From Methylorubrum populi (GTDB taxonomy: Bacteria; Pseudomonadota; Alphaproteobacteria; Rhizobiales; Beijerinckiaceae), in contig JAQIIU010000003.1 in NCBI GenBank assembly GCA_036946625.1, forward strand, positions 1,811,001 through 1,875,000: a DNA stretch of 64,000 nt. The letters run 5' to 3'. The position numbers and the translations under genes were made by a program. The notes beneath the pieces were generated by a model. That model saw nothing but the letters and a program-made list of their open reading frames with translations, had not been told where the DNA came from and did not search any database. Shown one piece after another: positions 23,773 through 32,211 of the stretch; the first letter of the stretch is position 1; the number at the start of each line of letters is the position of its first letter.

Positions 23773-25068
23773 ATGGCGGCTGGCTCGCGGTGGGCCGTGC
23801 GCGGTTCTGCTTGTGTCCCGGTGCTGTTGGCCTGCGCCGTGACGGCGGGGCTGTCGCTCCCCGTGCAGCGTGGGCCGGCGGGTCCGCGCGGCGCGGTCGA
23901 TCCGATCGGCAGCGGCCTCACGCCCCCCATCGCCGACCCCCTCGCGACCGCGCCGGACGCGGCCCCGACCCGCATCGTCCTCGGGCCCCACGGGCGCGAC
24001 GTGCGCCTGTCCGGCGCGTTGACCGAGGGCGCGGCCGAGCGGCTGGCCCGGCTCCTCGACGCGCACGGTGCGGTCGGGCGCATCCATCTCACCAGCGAGG
24101 GCGGATTGGTCGACGAGGGCGCGGCCATCGGCGCGCTGATCGCGCGGTACGGCCTCGTCACCTACGTGCCGGATTACTGCGTCTCCGCCTGCACCCTGGC
24201 CTTCGTGCGCGGGCGCGAGCGGTGGGTCCTCCCGGATTCGCGGCTCGGCTTCCACGCCCCCTACGAGACCGGCCCGTTCGGCGTCGAGATCGCCGCCGAC
24301 AGCGCCCCCGAGCGCGCCGCCTATCTCGCCGCGGGCGTGCGGGCCGACTTCGTCGATGCCGCCCTCAAGGTGCGGCCGGACGACCTGCTGATCCCCGACG
24401 CCGAGACCCTGGTGACGGCGGGCGTCGCCACCGGCATCGCCGACGCCCGCCGCTTTCCCGACTCCACCCTCGACGACGGCGCCGACCCCGAACGGGCCCG
24501 CGCCGTCGTCCTGCGCGATGTGCCGTTGCTGGACGCGGTGGAGGCCGGCGCGCCGGGGACGGTGGCAACGATCGCCGCATGGTATCTCGACGCGTATCGC
24601 CAGGGCCGCTCCGAGAGTGAGGCTGCCGACGGAATTCGCCGCATGGCCGCACGCGCCGTGGCGCGCAGCCTCGACGGGGCCGAACCCGCGACCCTGGTCG
24701 ATCTCGGCCGTCTGACCCTGCAGGCGATGCAGCGCCCGAACTCCGACAGGGCGCGCGCCTGCGCCGCGGCCGGGGAGGGGCTGGGCGCGGTTCTGACACG
24801 GCCGCGGCTCGGCAAGGCGCACCTCGCCGCGGCCCGAAACATCCTGTCGCGCGGGCTCGCGTTCAGGACAGCGGAGCGCAGCGTACCGGAACCGTCCACC
24901 GCGGAGGCGGGGGCGGTGCGTGGGCGCGGCTGCTCGGCCCTGCGAAAAGCCTTCGCCGCGGCGCTCGCCCGCCCTCTGCCGGAGGCGATGCAGGCCTTGC
25001 GCCCGCTGCTCTTCCCGCAATCGCCGGACCGGCGCCCGGCACTCGAAGCCTCGGCGCTGCCGAGATAG
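23773..25068 (+). CDS. ClpP/crotonase-fold secreted protein (COG3904-like)
   Basis: 431 aa. After a hydrophobic N-terminal segment (VPVLLACAVTAGLSL) the domain at about 70-180 has the ClpP-like pattern: LTSEGGLVDEGAAIGALIAR, then YCVSACTLAFVRG with a serine two before ACT, then RLGFHAPY. This arrangement is seen in predicted periplasmic proteins of the COG3904 type, whose activity is unknown. The C-terminal half is Ala/Arg rich without a recognised domain. ATG 23773 follows GGGGGCGAG; an upstream in-frame TTG at 23701 is less likely. Confidence 0.65.
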   Translation: MAAGSRWAVRGSACVPVLLACAVTAGLSLPVQRGPAGPRGAVDPIGSGLTPPIADPLATAPDAAPTRIVLGPHGRDVRLSGALTEGAAERLARLLDAHGAVGRIHLTSEGGLVDEGAAIGALIARYGLVTYVPDYCVSACTLAFVRGRERWVLPDSRLGFHAPYETGPFGVEIAADSAPERAAYLAAGVRADFVDAALKVRPDDLLIPDAETLVTAGVATGIADARRFPDSTLDDGADPERARAVVLRDVPLLDAVEAGAPGTVATIAAWYLDAYRQGRSESEAADGIRRMAARAVARSLDGAEPATLVDLGRLTLQAMQRPNSDRARACAAAGEGLGAVLTRPRLGKAHLAAARNILSRGLAFRTAERSVPEPSTAEAGAVRGRGCSALRKAFAAALARPLPEAMQALRPLLFPQSPDRRPALEASALPR

Positions 25069-25185
25069 GCCGACCGGCCTCGATGCCGACGCTCAGACCC
25101 GAATCCGATCGCCCCCTTCGACAAAGGCGGATCTTGGCTCCGCCCGGGCGCCGTGCACGCTCCGCCCGATCGGGCGGCGGGCGTA

Positions 25186-25749
25186 TCAATGCACCTGCCG
25201 CCCGCTGCCGCGGAGATGGCGGGCGAGTTCGTGGCCGACCTCGACGGCGACCTCGTCGACGAGGCGCGCCAGCGGCGGGTTGCGCAGGCCGGCCACCAAT
25301 CCCTTCATCGCGGCGGCATGGTCGGCGAGGCGGTTGGCCTGCCGCTGGGCCTGGTCCGCCTCCGGGCCGCCGGGGCGGCGCCCTTCGGTCAGGTCGAAGG
25401 CCAGCCCCTGCGTCGTCAGCGCGCCCGTGCCGGGATCGCATCCGCAGCGTCCCATCAGGCGCAGCCAGCGCGGACCGTCGGGCCCGGGCCGCGTGCGGAA
25501 CTCCGCCTCGAACGGGCGACCATCCTCCCCCGCCGCCCGCAGCACGCCCTCCAGCCGGGCGGCATCCTCGATCTCGACCGCGGCCAGCGCCACGGCGAGC
25601 GGCGCACCTGTCGCCGCCTCGTCCGGGACGGCGAGCAGCCGCGCCAGGACCGGCGACAGGGCGAGCCGGTCGGACCTCGGATCGTGGGCCCAGGCACCGA
25701 GGCAGGCCGCGCCGGCGAAGGCGGTCGGGAGGTCAGGTTGGAAGGCCAT
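25186..25749 (-). CDS. PAS-domain protein
   Basis: 187 aa with a single PAS-like fold (about residues 10-130: GAWAHDPRSDRLALSP, FEAEFRTRPGPDGPRWLRLM, then a TQGLAFDLTEGRR strand) followed by a helical C-terminus. No kinase, cyclase or DNA-binding output domain is present, so it may be a stand-alone sensor or partner. Start ATG 25749; the longer upstream frame is not conserved. It is divergent from the ParA gene. Confidence 0.65.
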   Translation of the reverse strand: MAFQPDLPTAFAGAACLGAWAHDPRSDRLALSPVLARLLAVPDEAATGAPLAVALAAVEIEDAARLEGVLRAAGEDGRPFEAEFRTRPGPDGPRWLRLMGRCGCDPGTGALTTQGLAFDLTEGRRPGGPEADQAQRQANRLADHAAAMKGLVAGLRNPPLARLVDEVAVEVGHELARHLRGSGRQVH

Positions 25750-25980
25750 TTTTCGGGGGCACCGGCCGATCGTCTCCGGGCGCGCACGGCCGCAGTCCCG
25801 GAACCTGCGCCGGTTCCGGATCGACATCGACCCGAGCGGTCGTCCCGGCCGCGGCGACGGCTTGGCACCAACCTCAGATCATATTCTTAGCTGCCGAACT
25901 TGCCTTAGGTTAGAATAGCCGACGTCCTGCCGGTTCGTAAAGCGCTCAAGTGGCGTTTCACTGCAAAAACCAACTTCAAG

Positions 25981-26030
25981 TATAATATTGCCGGCGCCTT
26001 GCAGCGCAGCCGCCTTAACGAGCGGTTAAC
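25981..26030 (+). promoter_or_regulatory. TATAAT -10-like box and perfect CtrA box upstream of parA-like gene
   Basis: TATAAT at 25981-25986 is a consensus -10 with no good -35. At 26015-26030 TTAA-CGAGCGG-TTAAC matches the CtrA full site TTAA-N7-TTAAC exactly, about 88 nt upstream of the ParA start and 29-44 nt downstream of the -10, a position where CtrA would repress. The region is locally AT rich compared with its surroundings. Confidence 0.55.
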
Positions 26031-26118
26031 CATGTTGGGCGACATCCGGGATCAGGGCATCCCGGCATCACAGGACGGGACCGGCCCGAGAAACCGATCA
26101 CGGCGGGGGTTGGCCGGC

Positions 26119-26796
26119 ATGAAAGCGATCACGTTCGTCACGCAGAAGGGGGGCAGCGGCAAGAGCACCCTGTGCATCTCGCTCGCCGTCGCGGCGCAGG
26201 AGGCGGGCCACGCCGTCTGCATCCTGGAGATGGACCGGCAGGCCACGATCTCCGACTGGCTCGACCACCGCACCGCCGACGGCCCCGAGGTGGCGCAGAT
26301 CGACGCCACCCAGATCGACATGGTGATGGAGCGGCTGGCCGAATCGTCCTACGATTACGTGTTCATCGACACCCCCGGCGTCGATTCCGCCGGCACCCTC
26401 TCGGCGATTCGCGCCGCCGATCTGTGCATCATTCCCTGCCGGCCGACCCCCGCCGACCTGCGCGCCTTCAAGCCGACGCTCGCCGCCGTCTACCGCCTGG
26501 AGAAGAAGTTCGCCTTCGTGCTGAACCAGACGCCGCCGCGCTCCTACCGCATCCGCGACGCCGCCGACGGCCTCGCCGTGCTCGGCATCCTGCCCGACGT
26601 GAACATCGTCTCCCGCACCGACCATCAGGACGCCATCGGCGTCGGCCAGGGCGTGACCGAGTACAATCCGAAGGGTCAGGCCGCGGGCGAGGTGCGCCGG
26701 CTGTGGAGCTGGATCGAGCGCCGGATGCAGGCGGCCCAGCCGCGGACGCGCAAGGACAAGGTCAAGGATACCGGCAAGCATGCCAAGGCCGCGTAA
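26119..26796 (+). CDS. ParA-family ATPase
   Basis: 225 aa. Deviant Walker A KGGSGKST (residues 10-17) with the signature lysine, CILEMDRQATISDWLDHR, and YDYVFIDTPGVDS as Walker A'. The protein is short and lacks the N-terminal helix-turn-helix of plasmid ParA, like orphan ParAs that position chemoreceptor clusters or other cargo (PpfA, McdA). ATG 26119 follows GGGGGT; an in-frame ATG at 26032 would overlap the CtrA box and is not conserved. Overlaps the next gene by 17 nt, which suggests a partner protein. Confidence 0.85.
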   Translation: MKAITFVTQKGGSGKSTLCISLAVAAQEAGHAVCILEMDRQATISDWLDHRTADGPEVAQIDATQIDMVMERLAESSYDYVFIDTPGVDSAGTLSAIRAADLCIIPCRPTPADLRAFKPTLAAVYRLEKKFAFVLNQTPPRSYRIRDAADGLAVLGILPDVNIVSRTDHQDAIGVGQGVTEYNPKGQAAGEVRRLWSWIERRMQAAQPRTRKDKVKDTGKHAKAA

Positions 26797-27133
26797 GCCC
26801 GATCTGGCCTCGATCGTCGCCTCGTCCCATCCGGCCCGCAGGAGCGTCGCCCGGTCGGCGGCGCGCAGCGCCAAACCGGCGGAGGCGGAGATCGTCCGCC
26901 TCGACCTTCAGGCGACGGCGACCGAACCGGCTCCGGGCAGGGGAGGGACCCTCAAGGAGCGCGCCCGGCAGATGTCGGTCTATCTGGAGCCGCCGGTCTA
27001 CGACCAGCTCCGCGATCTGGCCCATGCCGAGCGCACCAAGATGCATGCGCTGATGCTGGAGGCGCTCGACCTGCTGTTCAGGCAGCGCGGCGCCCGCTCG
27101 ATCGAGCAGGTGCTGGGCGAGAACGCGCGCTGA
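26780..27133 (+). CDS. Small basic partner protein of ParA, possible ribbon-helix-helix
   Basis: 117 aa. The N-terminal 55 residues are basic and disordered; the C-terminus (MSVYLEPPVYDQLRDLAHAE to MLEALDLLFRQRG) has the strand-helix-helix pattern of CopG/RHH DNA-binding proteins. It overlaps the ParA gene, so the pair probably acts together, either as ParA plus centromere/DNA-binding partner or as ParA activator with N-terminal basic tail. No specific family is claimed. Confidence 0.65.
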   Translation: MPRPRKPDLASIVASSHPARRSVARSAARSAKPAEAEIVRLDLQATATEPAPGRGGTLKERARQMSVYLEPPVYDQLRDLAHAERTKMHALMLEALDLLFRQRGARSIEQVLGENAR

Positions 27134-27329
27134 GCCGGCGGCTCGCGTCTACGTCCCCTTCACGGGGCAGGTTCACGGGGCGAGGCCCATTCCGGGGCGG
27201 AGCCGCATGCACCGCCCCGTCCGCCCCGATCCGGCGAGGAATGGCATGCCCGACCGCCGGGCCGCGAGACGAGCCCGTGTTCCGAACAGGGCTTTGCAGG
27301 CTCTCTCCGTCCTCGCGCGTGATACGATA

Positions 27330-27492
27330 TGCCGGTCGATGACTTCGGCCTGTCCTGCGTCCTTGCGAGGCGAAGCCGTGACAAACCAGGGCGCAACCTT
27401 TCCGGACAGGTCGCGCCCTGGATCGCTTCGCGGCCGCTCGCGATGACGGAGGGGGGCGAAACCCGAAGCGATCGATCGGAAACGGTACGAGA
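27330..27492. repeat. Dispersed ~160-bp intergenic repeat
   Basis: Full-length copy from CCGGTCGATGACTTCGGCC to GGAAACGGTACGAGA, highly similar to 34059-34223 and 50686-50848. The 600-nt gap between the ParA pair and rlpA otherwise holds no supportable gene; small ORFs here lie within the repeat. Confidence 0.85.
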
Positions 27493-27742
27493 GGGGCCGG
27501 CCCCCAGCAAGCTCGAACCGGAACCATCTTCATCGACGAAGGACCTGCGCATGGCCGCTCGCGCCATCCGCCCGCTTTCCCGCGTCCTCCGCAGTCCCGT
27601 TCAGCCTTCCTTTACCGCGTCCGGACGATCCTCCGGGGACGGCCTGACCGCGTGTCCGGCCCGAATGTGAGTGATCTCCTCAAGGCCCAGCTTTCCGCGG
27701 CCGCGGGAGAGCCGGTGGCGTAGGCGGGAAGCGGCGGGCGGC

Positions 27743-29185
27743 ATGGGACATGTCACGGCACGGGCCTCGACGGAGGTCTCGGCGGGAGTCGCCGCGCCCC
27801 CGGAGGATCCGGCGCGGCGCGTGCTGCCGGTCCTGCGGCTGCTCGCGGTCTGCGCGGTCGCGCTGACCACCGCCAACTGCGCCAACAATCCGGCCAAGCT
27901 CGCCGGCGCCTCGTCGGGCAGCGACATCGATCCGAAATACGGCGTGCGGGCGAGCCGCCGACTCTACAACGAGGGCGACGTGATCCCGAAGGGGGGCGGA
28001 CGGCGCTTCTCGGGCAAGCCCTACGTCGTGGCGGGCAAGACCTACGTGCCGCGCGAGGATGCGCGGGGCTACGTCCGCGAGGGCCTCGCCTCCTGGTACG
28101 GCAGCGCCTTCCACGGGCGCGTCACCGCCAACGGCGAGGTGTTCGACCGCCATTCCATCGCCGCCGCGCACCCCACCCTGCCGCTGCCGAGCTATGTCCG
28201 GGTGACCAACCTCGACAACGGTTACTCGATGATCCTGCGCGTCAACGACCGCGGCCCCTACCATGCCGGCCGCGTCATGGACGTGTCGGAGGAGGCGGCC
28301 CGGGCGCTCGATTTCCATCGCCGGGGAACGGCGCGGGTGCGGGTCGAATATGCCGGCAAGGCCTCGATCGCCGGCAGCGACGACCGCAAGCTGCTGGCGA
28401 CCCTGCGCACCGACGGAACCCCCGCCGCGACCGGCCGGGCGCCGGTCATGATGGCCGATCTCGGACCGTCCGAGCCCGATCCCGCTCCCGAGCGGCTCGA
28501 ACGCGCCTCCCGGGCGCTGGCCTTCCGCCCGGCGGGCGAGCGCGACGACGATGCGGAGACCGCATCCCCCGCGCCGCGTCCGGCCAAGCCCGCGCCGGTC
28601 ATGCTGGCGAGCGCCGCGGTCGCCGTCCCGGCCGCGCTGCAACCGACCGCAGCGCGTGCCGCCCCGTTCCGCCCGGCACCGGTGGCGCTCGCGGCCGCAT
28701 CCGCCAAGGATGTGCCGGCCAGCGATTCGCGGGCCAGGAGCACGCCCGGCAAGGCGCCGTCCCACGAAACGCATCGCATGGCCGCCGAGGCCGGCCGCTC
28801 CGGGTCGCGGACGAGCGGCCGGCCTCGGGACGTTCCGCTCTCGGCCACGCCCCTGCGCCTCGCCTCCACTCCGGCGAAGGTCGCGTCCGGCACGGCCCGC
28901 GCGGCGCAGGCCGTGCCGATGAAGGCCGCCCCGGTGCAGGTCGCGGCCAAGGCCATGCCGAAGCCCGGCGGCAAGCCCGCGGCCTCCGAGCCCGCCGCAC
29001 GCATGGCGGCGATGCCCTCCGCCTCGAAGCTGACCATCGCCAAGCTCGCCGGAACGCCGCCGGCCGGTGCCAAGACGGGGGCCAAGCCGAGTGCCAAGGC
29101 CGCTCCCACCAAGACGGCCGCCGCGCAACCGCCGGCCCATCCCGGCGTCAAGGCGCGGCGTTCGCAGGTGGCGGCGGCGAACTGA
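27743..29185 (+). CDS. rlpA: RlpA-like septal lytic transglycosylase / lipoprotein
   Basis: 480 aa. A hydrophobic lead ending LTTANCANN resembles a lipobox. The double-psi beta-barrel domain of RlpA lies at about 110-210 (EGLASWYGSAFHGRVTANGE, SYVRVTNLDNGYSMILRVND, RGPYHAGRVMDVS), with the catalytic Asp in NDRGPY. RlpA cleaves denuded glycan strands or localises to the septum. The remaining 270 residues are Ala/Pro/Lys low complexity with no SPOR domain, unusual for RlpA. ATG 27743 has GAAGCGGCGGGCGGC upstream; in-frame GTG 27671 is less likely. Confidence 0.85.
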   Translation: MGHVTARASTEVSAGVAAPPEDPARRVLPVLRLLAVCAVALTTANCANNPAKLAGASSGSDIDPKYGVRASRRLYNEGDVIPKGGGRRFSGKPYVVAGKTYVPREDARGYVREGLASWYGSAFHGRVTANGEVFDRHSIAAAHPTLPLPSYVRVTNLDNGYSMILRVNDRGPYHAGRVMDVSEEAARALDFHRRGTARVRVEYAGKASIAGSDDRKLLATLRTDGTPAATGRAPVMMADLGPSEPDPAPERLERASRALAFRPAGERDDDAETASPAPRPAKPAPVMLASAAVAVPAALQPTAARAAPFRPAPVALAAASAKDVPASDSRARSTPGKAPSHETHRMAAEAGRSGSRTSGRPRDVPLSATPLRLASTPAKVASGTARAAQAVPMKAAPVQVAAKAMPKPGGKPAASEPAARMAAMPSASKLTIAKLAGTPPAGAKTGAKPSAKAAPTKTAAAQPPAHPGVKARRSQVAAAN

Positions 29186-29206
29186 CAATAAGCGCCCGGC
29201 CGCCGA

Positions 29207-29431
29207 TCAAACCGCGAGGGTGCCGACCGCGAGATCGTCGAGGGCGACTTCGAGGACGTTCCGCCGGATGTGATCGGGATCGTGGGCGTTGTCGGTCAGG
29301 GCTTGCGCATCGGCCACCAGCACGAATTGCCGGTGCGTCGCCTGTAGCGCGACGCGGTTCCTCAGACTCCCGACGTAATGGCTGAGATGCAGCGGGCCGG
29401 TGGGACGGTCGCCCGTGAGAATGACGGGGCG
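29207..29431 (-). pseudogene. trpS: N-terminal fragment of tryptophanyl-tRNA synthetase
   Basis: The frame reads RPVILTGDRPTGPLHLSHYV and continues through VADAQALTDNAHDP to ALDDLAVG, then stops. This is the class I core of TrpRS, where the HIGH-type motif should be HLGHY and is HLSHY here. Only ~75 of ~330+ residues remain and no KMSKS part follows. The codon at the expected start (before STDPRP) is AGG where ATG would be expected. The fragment is a decayed second trpS copy; a functional trpS must lie elsewhere. Confidence 0.75.
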
Positions 29432-29678
29432 TGGATCGGTGCTCCTGCGGGCAGCGCCTCGAGATCGAGAGCCGCCGTGACGAGAGACCTGCCGGGATGA
29501 TTCCGCCTGCCGCCTCACGGCGGCAGGGTTGGTCGTGTCATGACCGAACGGTGCCGCTCCTCAGGGGGAGCGCCACCGGAGCGAAACGGGCCGGTGCGCA
29601 GCGTCGGTCATGCCGCTTCGTATCACCGCCGCCGGAGCGACGGCAACAAGCTCGAGGGAAACCGGAACGACGAAAACA

Positions 29679-31616
29679 CTACTCCGCCTTGGCGCTCACT
29701 TCGAGCTTGTCGAGGACCGCCGCCGGGGTCGGGGCGGTGCTGACATCGACCATGCCGAGGCCCTCGCCGCTCTTGGCCTTGGCGCTGATCGAGAGCGTGC
29801 CGGGCTTGGCCACGAACTTGCCCATCGCCGCGCCGATCGCCTTGGCGGCGGCCGAGTTGCCGAGGATCACCGGCACGCCGATGACGCTGGCCGTGACGTA
29901 TTCCTTGCGCAGTTCGTCGGGCTTGAGGCTCAGCACCTTGGCCTGGGCGTCGATGAAGCGCTCGAACAGGCCGCCATTCTCCAGTGTCAGGTCCAGGGCC
30001 TTGGCGGTGGCCGAGAGCATGGCGAAACCCGAGACCGCCGCGTCGGGGTCGAACACCTCGGGGCCGATGCCGCCCAGGAGGGCGTTGAGGTGGAGGCGGC
30101 CCATGTCCTTGCCCGCGAGCGACAGCTCCTTGAAGCTCAGCTCGCGCCTGTCCTCGTTCCAGGTGGTGTCGGCGACGAGGTCGAGGTCGAGGTCGCGGTA
30201 GCCGTAGAGCCCGAGCGAGCCGAGGCCCGGCACGCCCTCGACCATGGCGGCCGGCATGGTCAGGCCGGTCAGGGCGAGGCGGCTCTCGGTCGGCACGCCG
30301 TCCTTGGGCGGGCCGAAGCTCATGCTGGCGCCGCGCAGGCCGACATGGAGCGGCGGCAGCGGCGCCGTCAGGGCCGGTTTCCGTGCCTTGAGCGGATCGC
30401 CCTCGGCCCCCGGCGCGGGCGCCACCGCCGTCCGCGCCAGGTCGAGGCCGAGATCGGACAGGGTCAGGGTGCCGAGAACCGGGGTGAGGCGGCGCAGCTC
30501 CGCCTCCTGCAGGTCCGCCGCCGGGGCCGCTCCCTTCTCGGTCGCCTTGCCTGGGACATTGCCGGCGGGGATCGGCGTCTTCGCGAGTTGGCGCAGCGCG
30601 GCGATGGTCGGCGCCAGGGAGAAGCCGGTCAGCGAGAGCCGGGCAATCCTGCCCTGGACCTCCTTCGCGCCGAAGCCGAGATCGGACAGGGTGATGCCGG
30701 CCTCCGCGCCGCCGGCATAGGCGAAGCGGCCGATGCCGAAGGAGAGGGGATCCTGGCCCTTCACCTCCTTCACGGTCAGGTCCGTCGCCTCCAGGCTGCC
30801 GACCGAGACCGATTCGGCGAGATCGGCGAGCAGGCCGGCGGCGCGGGCGCGCCTGGCCGGATCGTCCTCGGCCAGCTCACCGCCGCTCAGAGCCTCCACG
30901 GCCCCGCTCCAGGTCGCGGGCGTCTGCCGCCCGGCGAGGTCGCGGCCGGCGAGGCGGGCGATCGATACGGTGGTGCCGCGCTCGTCGATGAAGGCGATGG
31001 TCTCGACCGCGAGCGAGGCGTAGAGCCGCCGGAGCGGGCTGTCGGCGTCTCCGGCCTCGGCGTAGAGGCGCGCCAGCGCGGTGAGGTCGACCTCCTCCGC
31101 GCGGATCTTGCCGTAGCTGCCGCTGCCGGCCTGCGGCGCGCCCTCGACGGAGAGCGTCGCCCCGGCCGCGGTCAGCTCGCCGATGCGGCCGGCGCGGACG
31201 GTGCGCGCGGCCACCTCGCGATAGGTCACGACCTGCCGCCTGTCGCCGTCGCGGCGCTCGATGCGCAGTTCCGGCATGGTCAGGCTGCCGGCATCGAGGC
31301 GCTGGAGCCGGGCGGGCCAAGCATCCTTGGAAGCATCCTTGGATGGATCCTTGGATGGATCCTTCGGATCGGACCTGAAGATCGCGAGCAGGTCGTCCCG
31401 GGACAGGCGCGTGCCGCTCACCGTGACCTTCGGGGCGGTGACGAGCGTGTCGCCGAGGGTGAGCGTCACGTTGTCGAGGACGAGATCCTGAACCGCGGAG
31501 GCCGCTTCCTGCGCGGCGGCCGGCGCCCCGGGAGCGGGCCCTGCCAGCAGCGCCACCGCGCAGGCCGAGGCGAGCAGCGCCCGCATGAGGACGGGACGGC
31601 GCGTCGATGACGTCAT
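29679..31616 (-). CDS. Secreted protein of unknown function, 645 aa
   Basis: Signal peptide MRALLASACAVALLAGPAPG with AQA-type cleavage, then a long soluble protein rich in Leu, Ala and Asp without recognisable catalytic motifs. Repeated beta-like stretches (LTLSDLGLDLAR, LSLTGFSLAPTIAAL) suggest an elongated repeat fold, perhaps periplasmic. Near residue 85 a KDPSKDPSKDASKDA stretch is encoded by a 12-bp tandem repeat (ATCCTTGGATGG) at 31321-31370. Start 31616 (MTSSTRRP) or ATG 31586, which begins directly at the signal peptide. Not recognised as a known family. Confidence 0.6.
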   Translation of the reverse strand: MTSSTRRPVLMRALLASACAVALLAGPAPGAPAAAQEAASAVQDLVLDNVTLTLGDTLVTAPKVTVSGTRLSRDDLLAIFRSDPKDPSKDPSKDASKDAWPARLQRLDAGSLTMPELRIERRDGDRRQVVTYREVAARTVRAGRIGELTAAGATLSVEGAPQAGSGSYGKIRAEEVDLTALARLYAEAGDADSPLRRLYASLAVETIAFIDERGTTVSIARLAGRDLAGRQTPATWSGAVEALSGGELAEDDPARRARAAGLLADLAESVSVGSLEATDLTVKEVKGQDPLSFGIGRFAYAGGAEAGITLSDLGFGAKEVQGRIARLSLTGFSLAPTIAALRQLAKTPIPAGNVPGKATEKGAAPAADLQEAELRRLTPVLGTLTLSDLGLDLARTAVAPAPGAEGDPLKARKPALTAPLPPLHVGLRGASMSFGPPKDGVPTESRLALTGLTMPAAMVEGVPGLGSLGLYGYRDLDLDLVADTTWNEDRRELSFKELSLAGKDMGRLHLNALLGGIGPEVFDPDAAVSGFAMLSATAKALDLTLENGGLFERFIDAQAKVLSLKPDELRKEYVTASVIGVPVILGNSAAAKAIGAAMGKFVAKPGTLSISAKAKSGEGLGMVDVSTAPTPAAVLDKLEVSAKAE

Positions 31617-31752
31617 GGCTGGATCGGGTCGCAGGCTGGCGGGAGATCGGTGGAGGGCCGTCCCTCATCCCTGCCGGTTTTCCACAGGCGTGGCAATTGC
31701 GGCTTTGCCACGCCCGGCCCTTCGCTCGATCGAAACGCGCCGCCGCGCGGGC

Positions 31753-32079
31753 TCAGATGGCGAAGGAGGTGCCGCAGCCGCAGGAGGCGGTGGCCAGCGG
31801 GTTCTCGATCCTGAAGGACTGGCCGATCAGGTCGTTCACGAAATCGATGGTCGCCCCGCCCATGTATTCGAGCGAGACCGGATCGACGAGCACGGTGGCG
31901 CCGTCGCGCTCGATCACCACGTCGTCGCCCTCGCGGGCCGCGGTGATGTCGAAGGCGTAGGAGAAGCCCGAGCAGCCGCCGCCGTTGACGCTGATGCGCA
32001 GCGAGGAGCCGGGCGGCTCCGAGCCCATGATCTCGTTGATGCGCTTGGCGGCGCGGGCGGTGAGGATGATCTCGGCCAT
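31753..32079 (-). CDS. erpA: A-type Fe-S carrier ErpA/IscA
   Basis: 108 aa, the usual length of A-type iron-sulfur carriers. The three ligand cysteines are in place: GGGCSGFSY and the C-terminal SCGCGTSF. It delivers clusters to apo-enzymes. ATG 32079 starts with MAEIILTARAAKRI. Divergent from dgt with a 132-nt spacer, a neighbourhood (erpA/iscA next to dgt) common in Rhizobiales. Confidence 0.92.
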   Translation of the reverse strand: MAEIILTARAAKRINEIMGSEPPGSSLRISVNGGGCSGFSYAFDITAAREGDDVVIERDGATVLVDPVSLEYMGGATIDFVNDLIGQSFRIENPLATASCGCGTSFAI

Positions 32080-32211
32080 CGTGGGCGGCCCCGTCTCGAA
32101 ACCGGTGTCGTGAAGGTCGAGGGCGCGCGATTGCCGCGGGCCCGCACGGCACAAGATATGAGGCGTGGGCGCGGGCCGCAACGCGGCCGATCACGGGGAA
32201 GGGTTGCACAG

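Noticed and set aside
27207..27670. Small ORFs between the ParA pair and rlpA
   Set aside because: They overlap the dispersed repeat and translate to compositionally biased, unrelated peptides in each frame.
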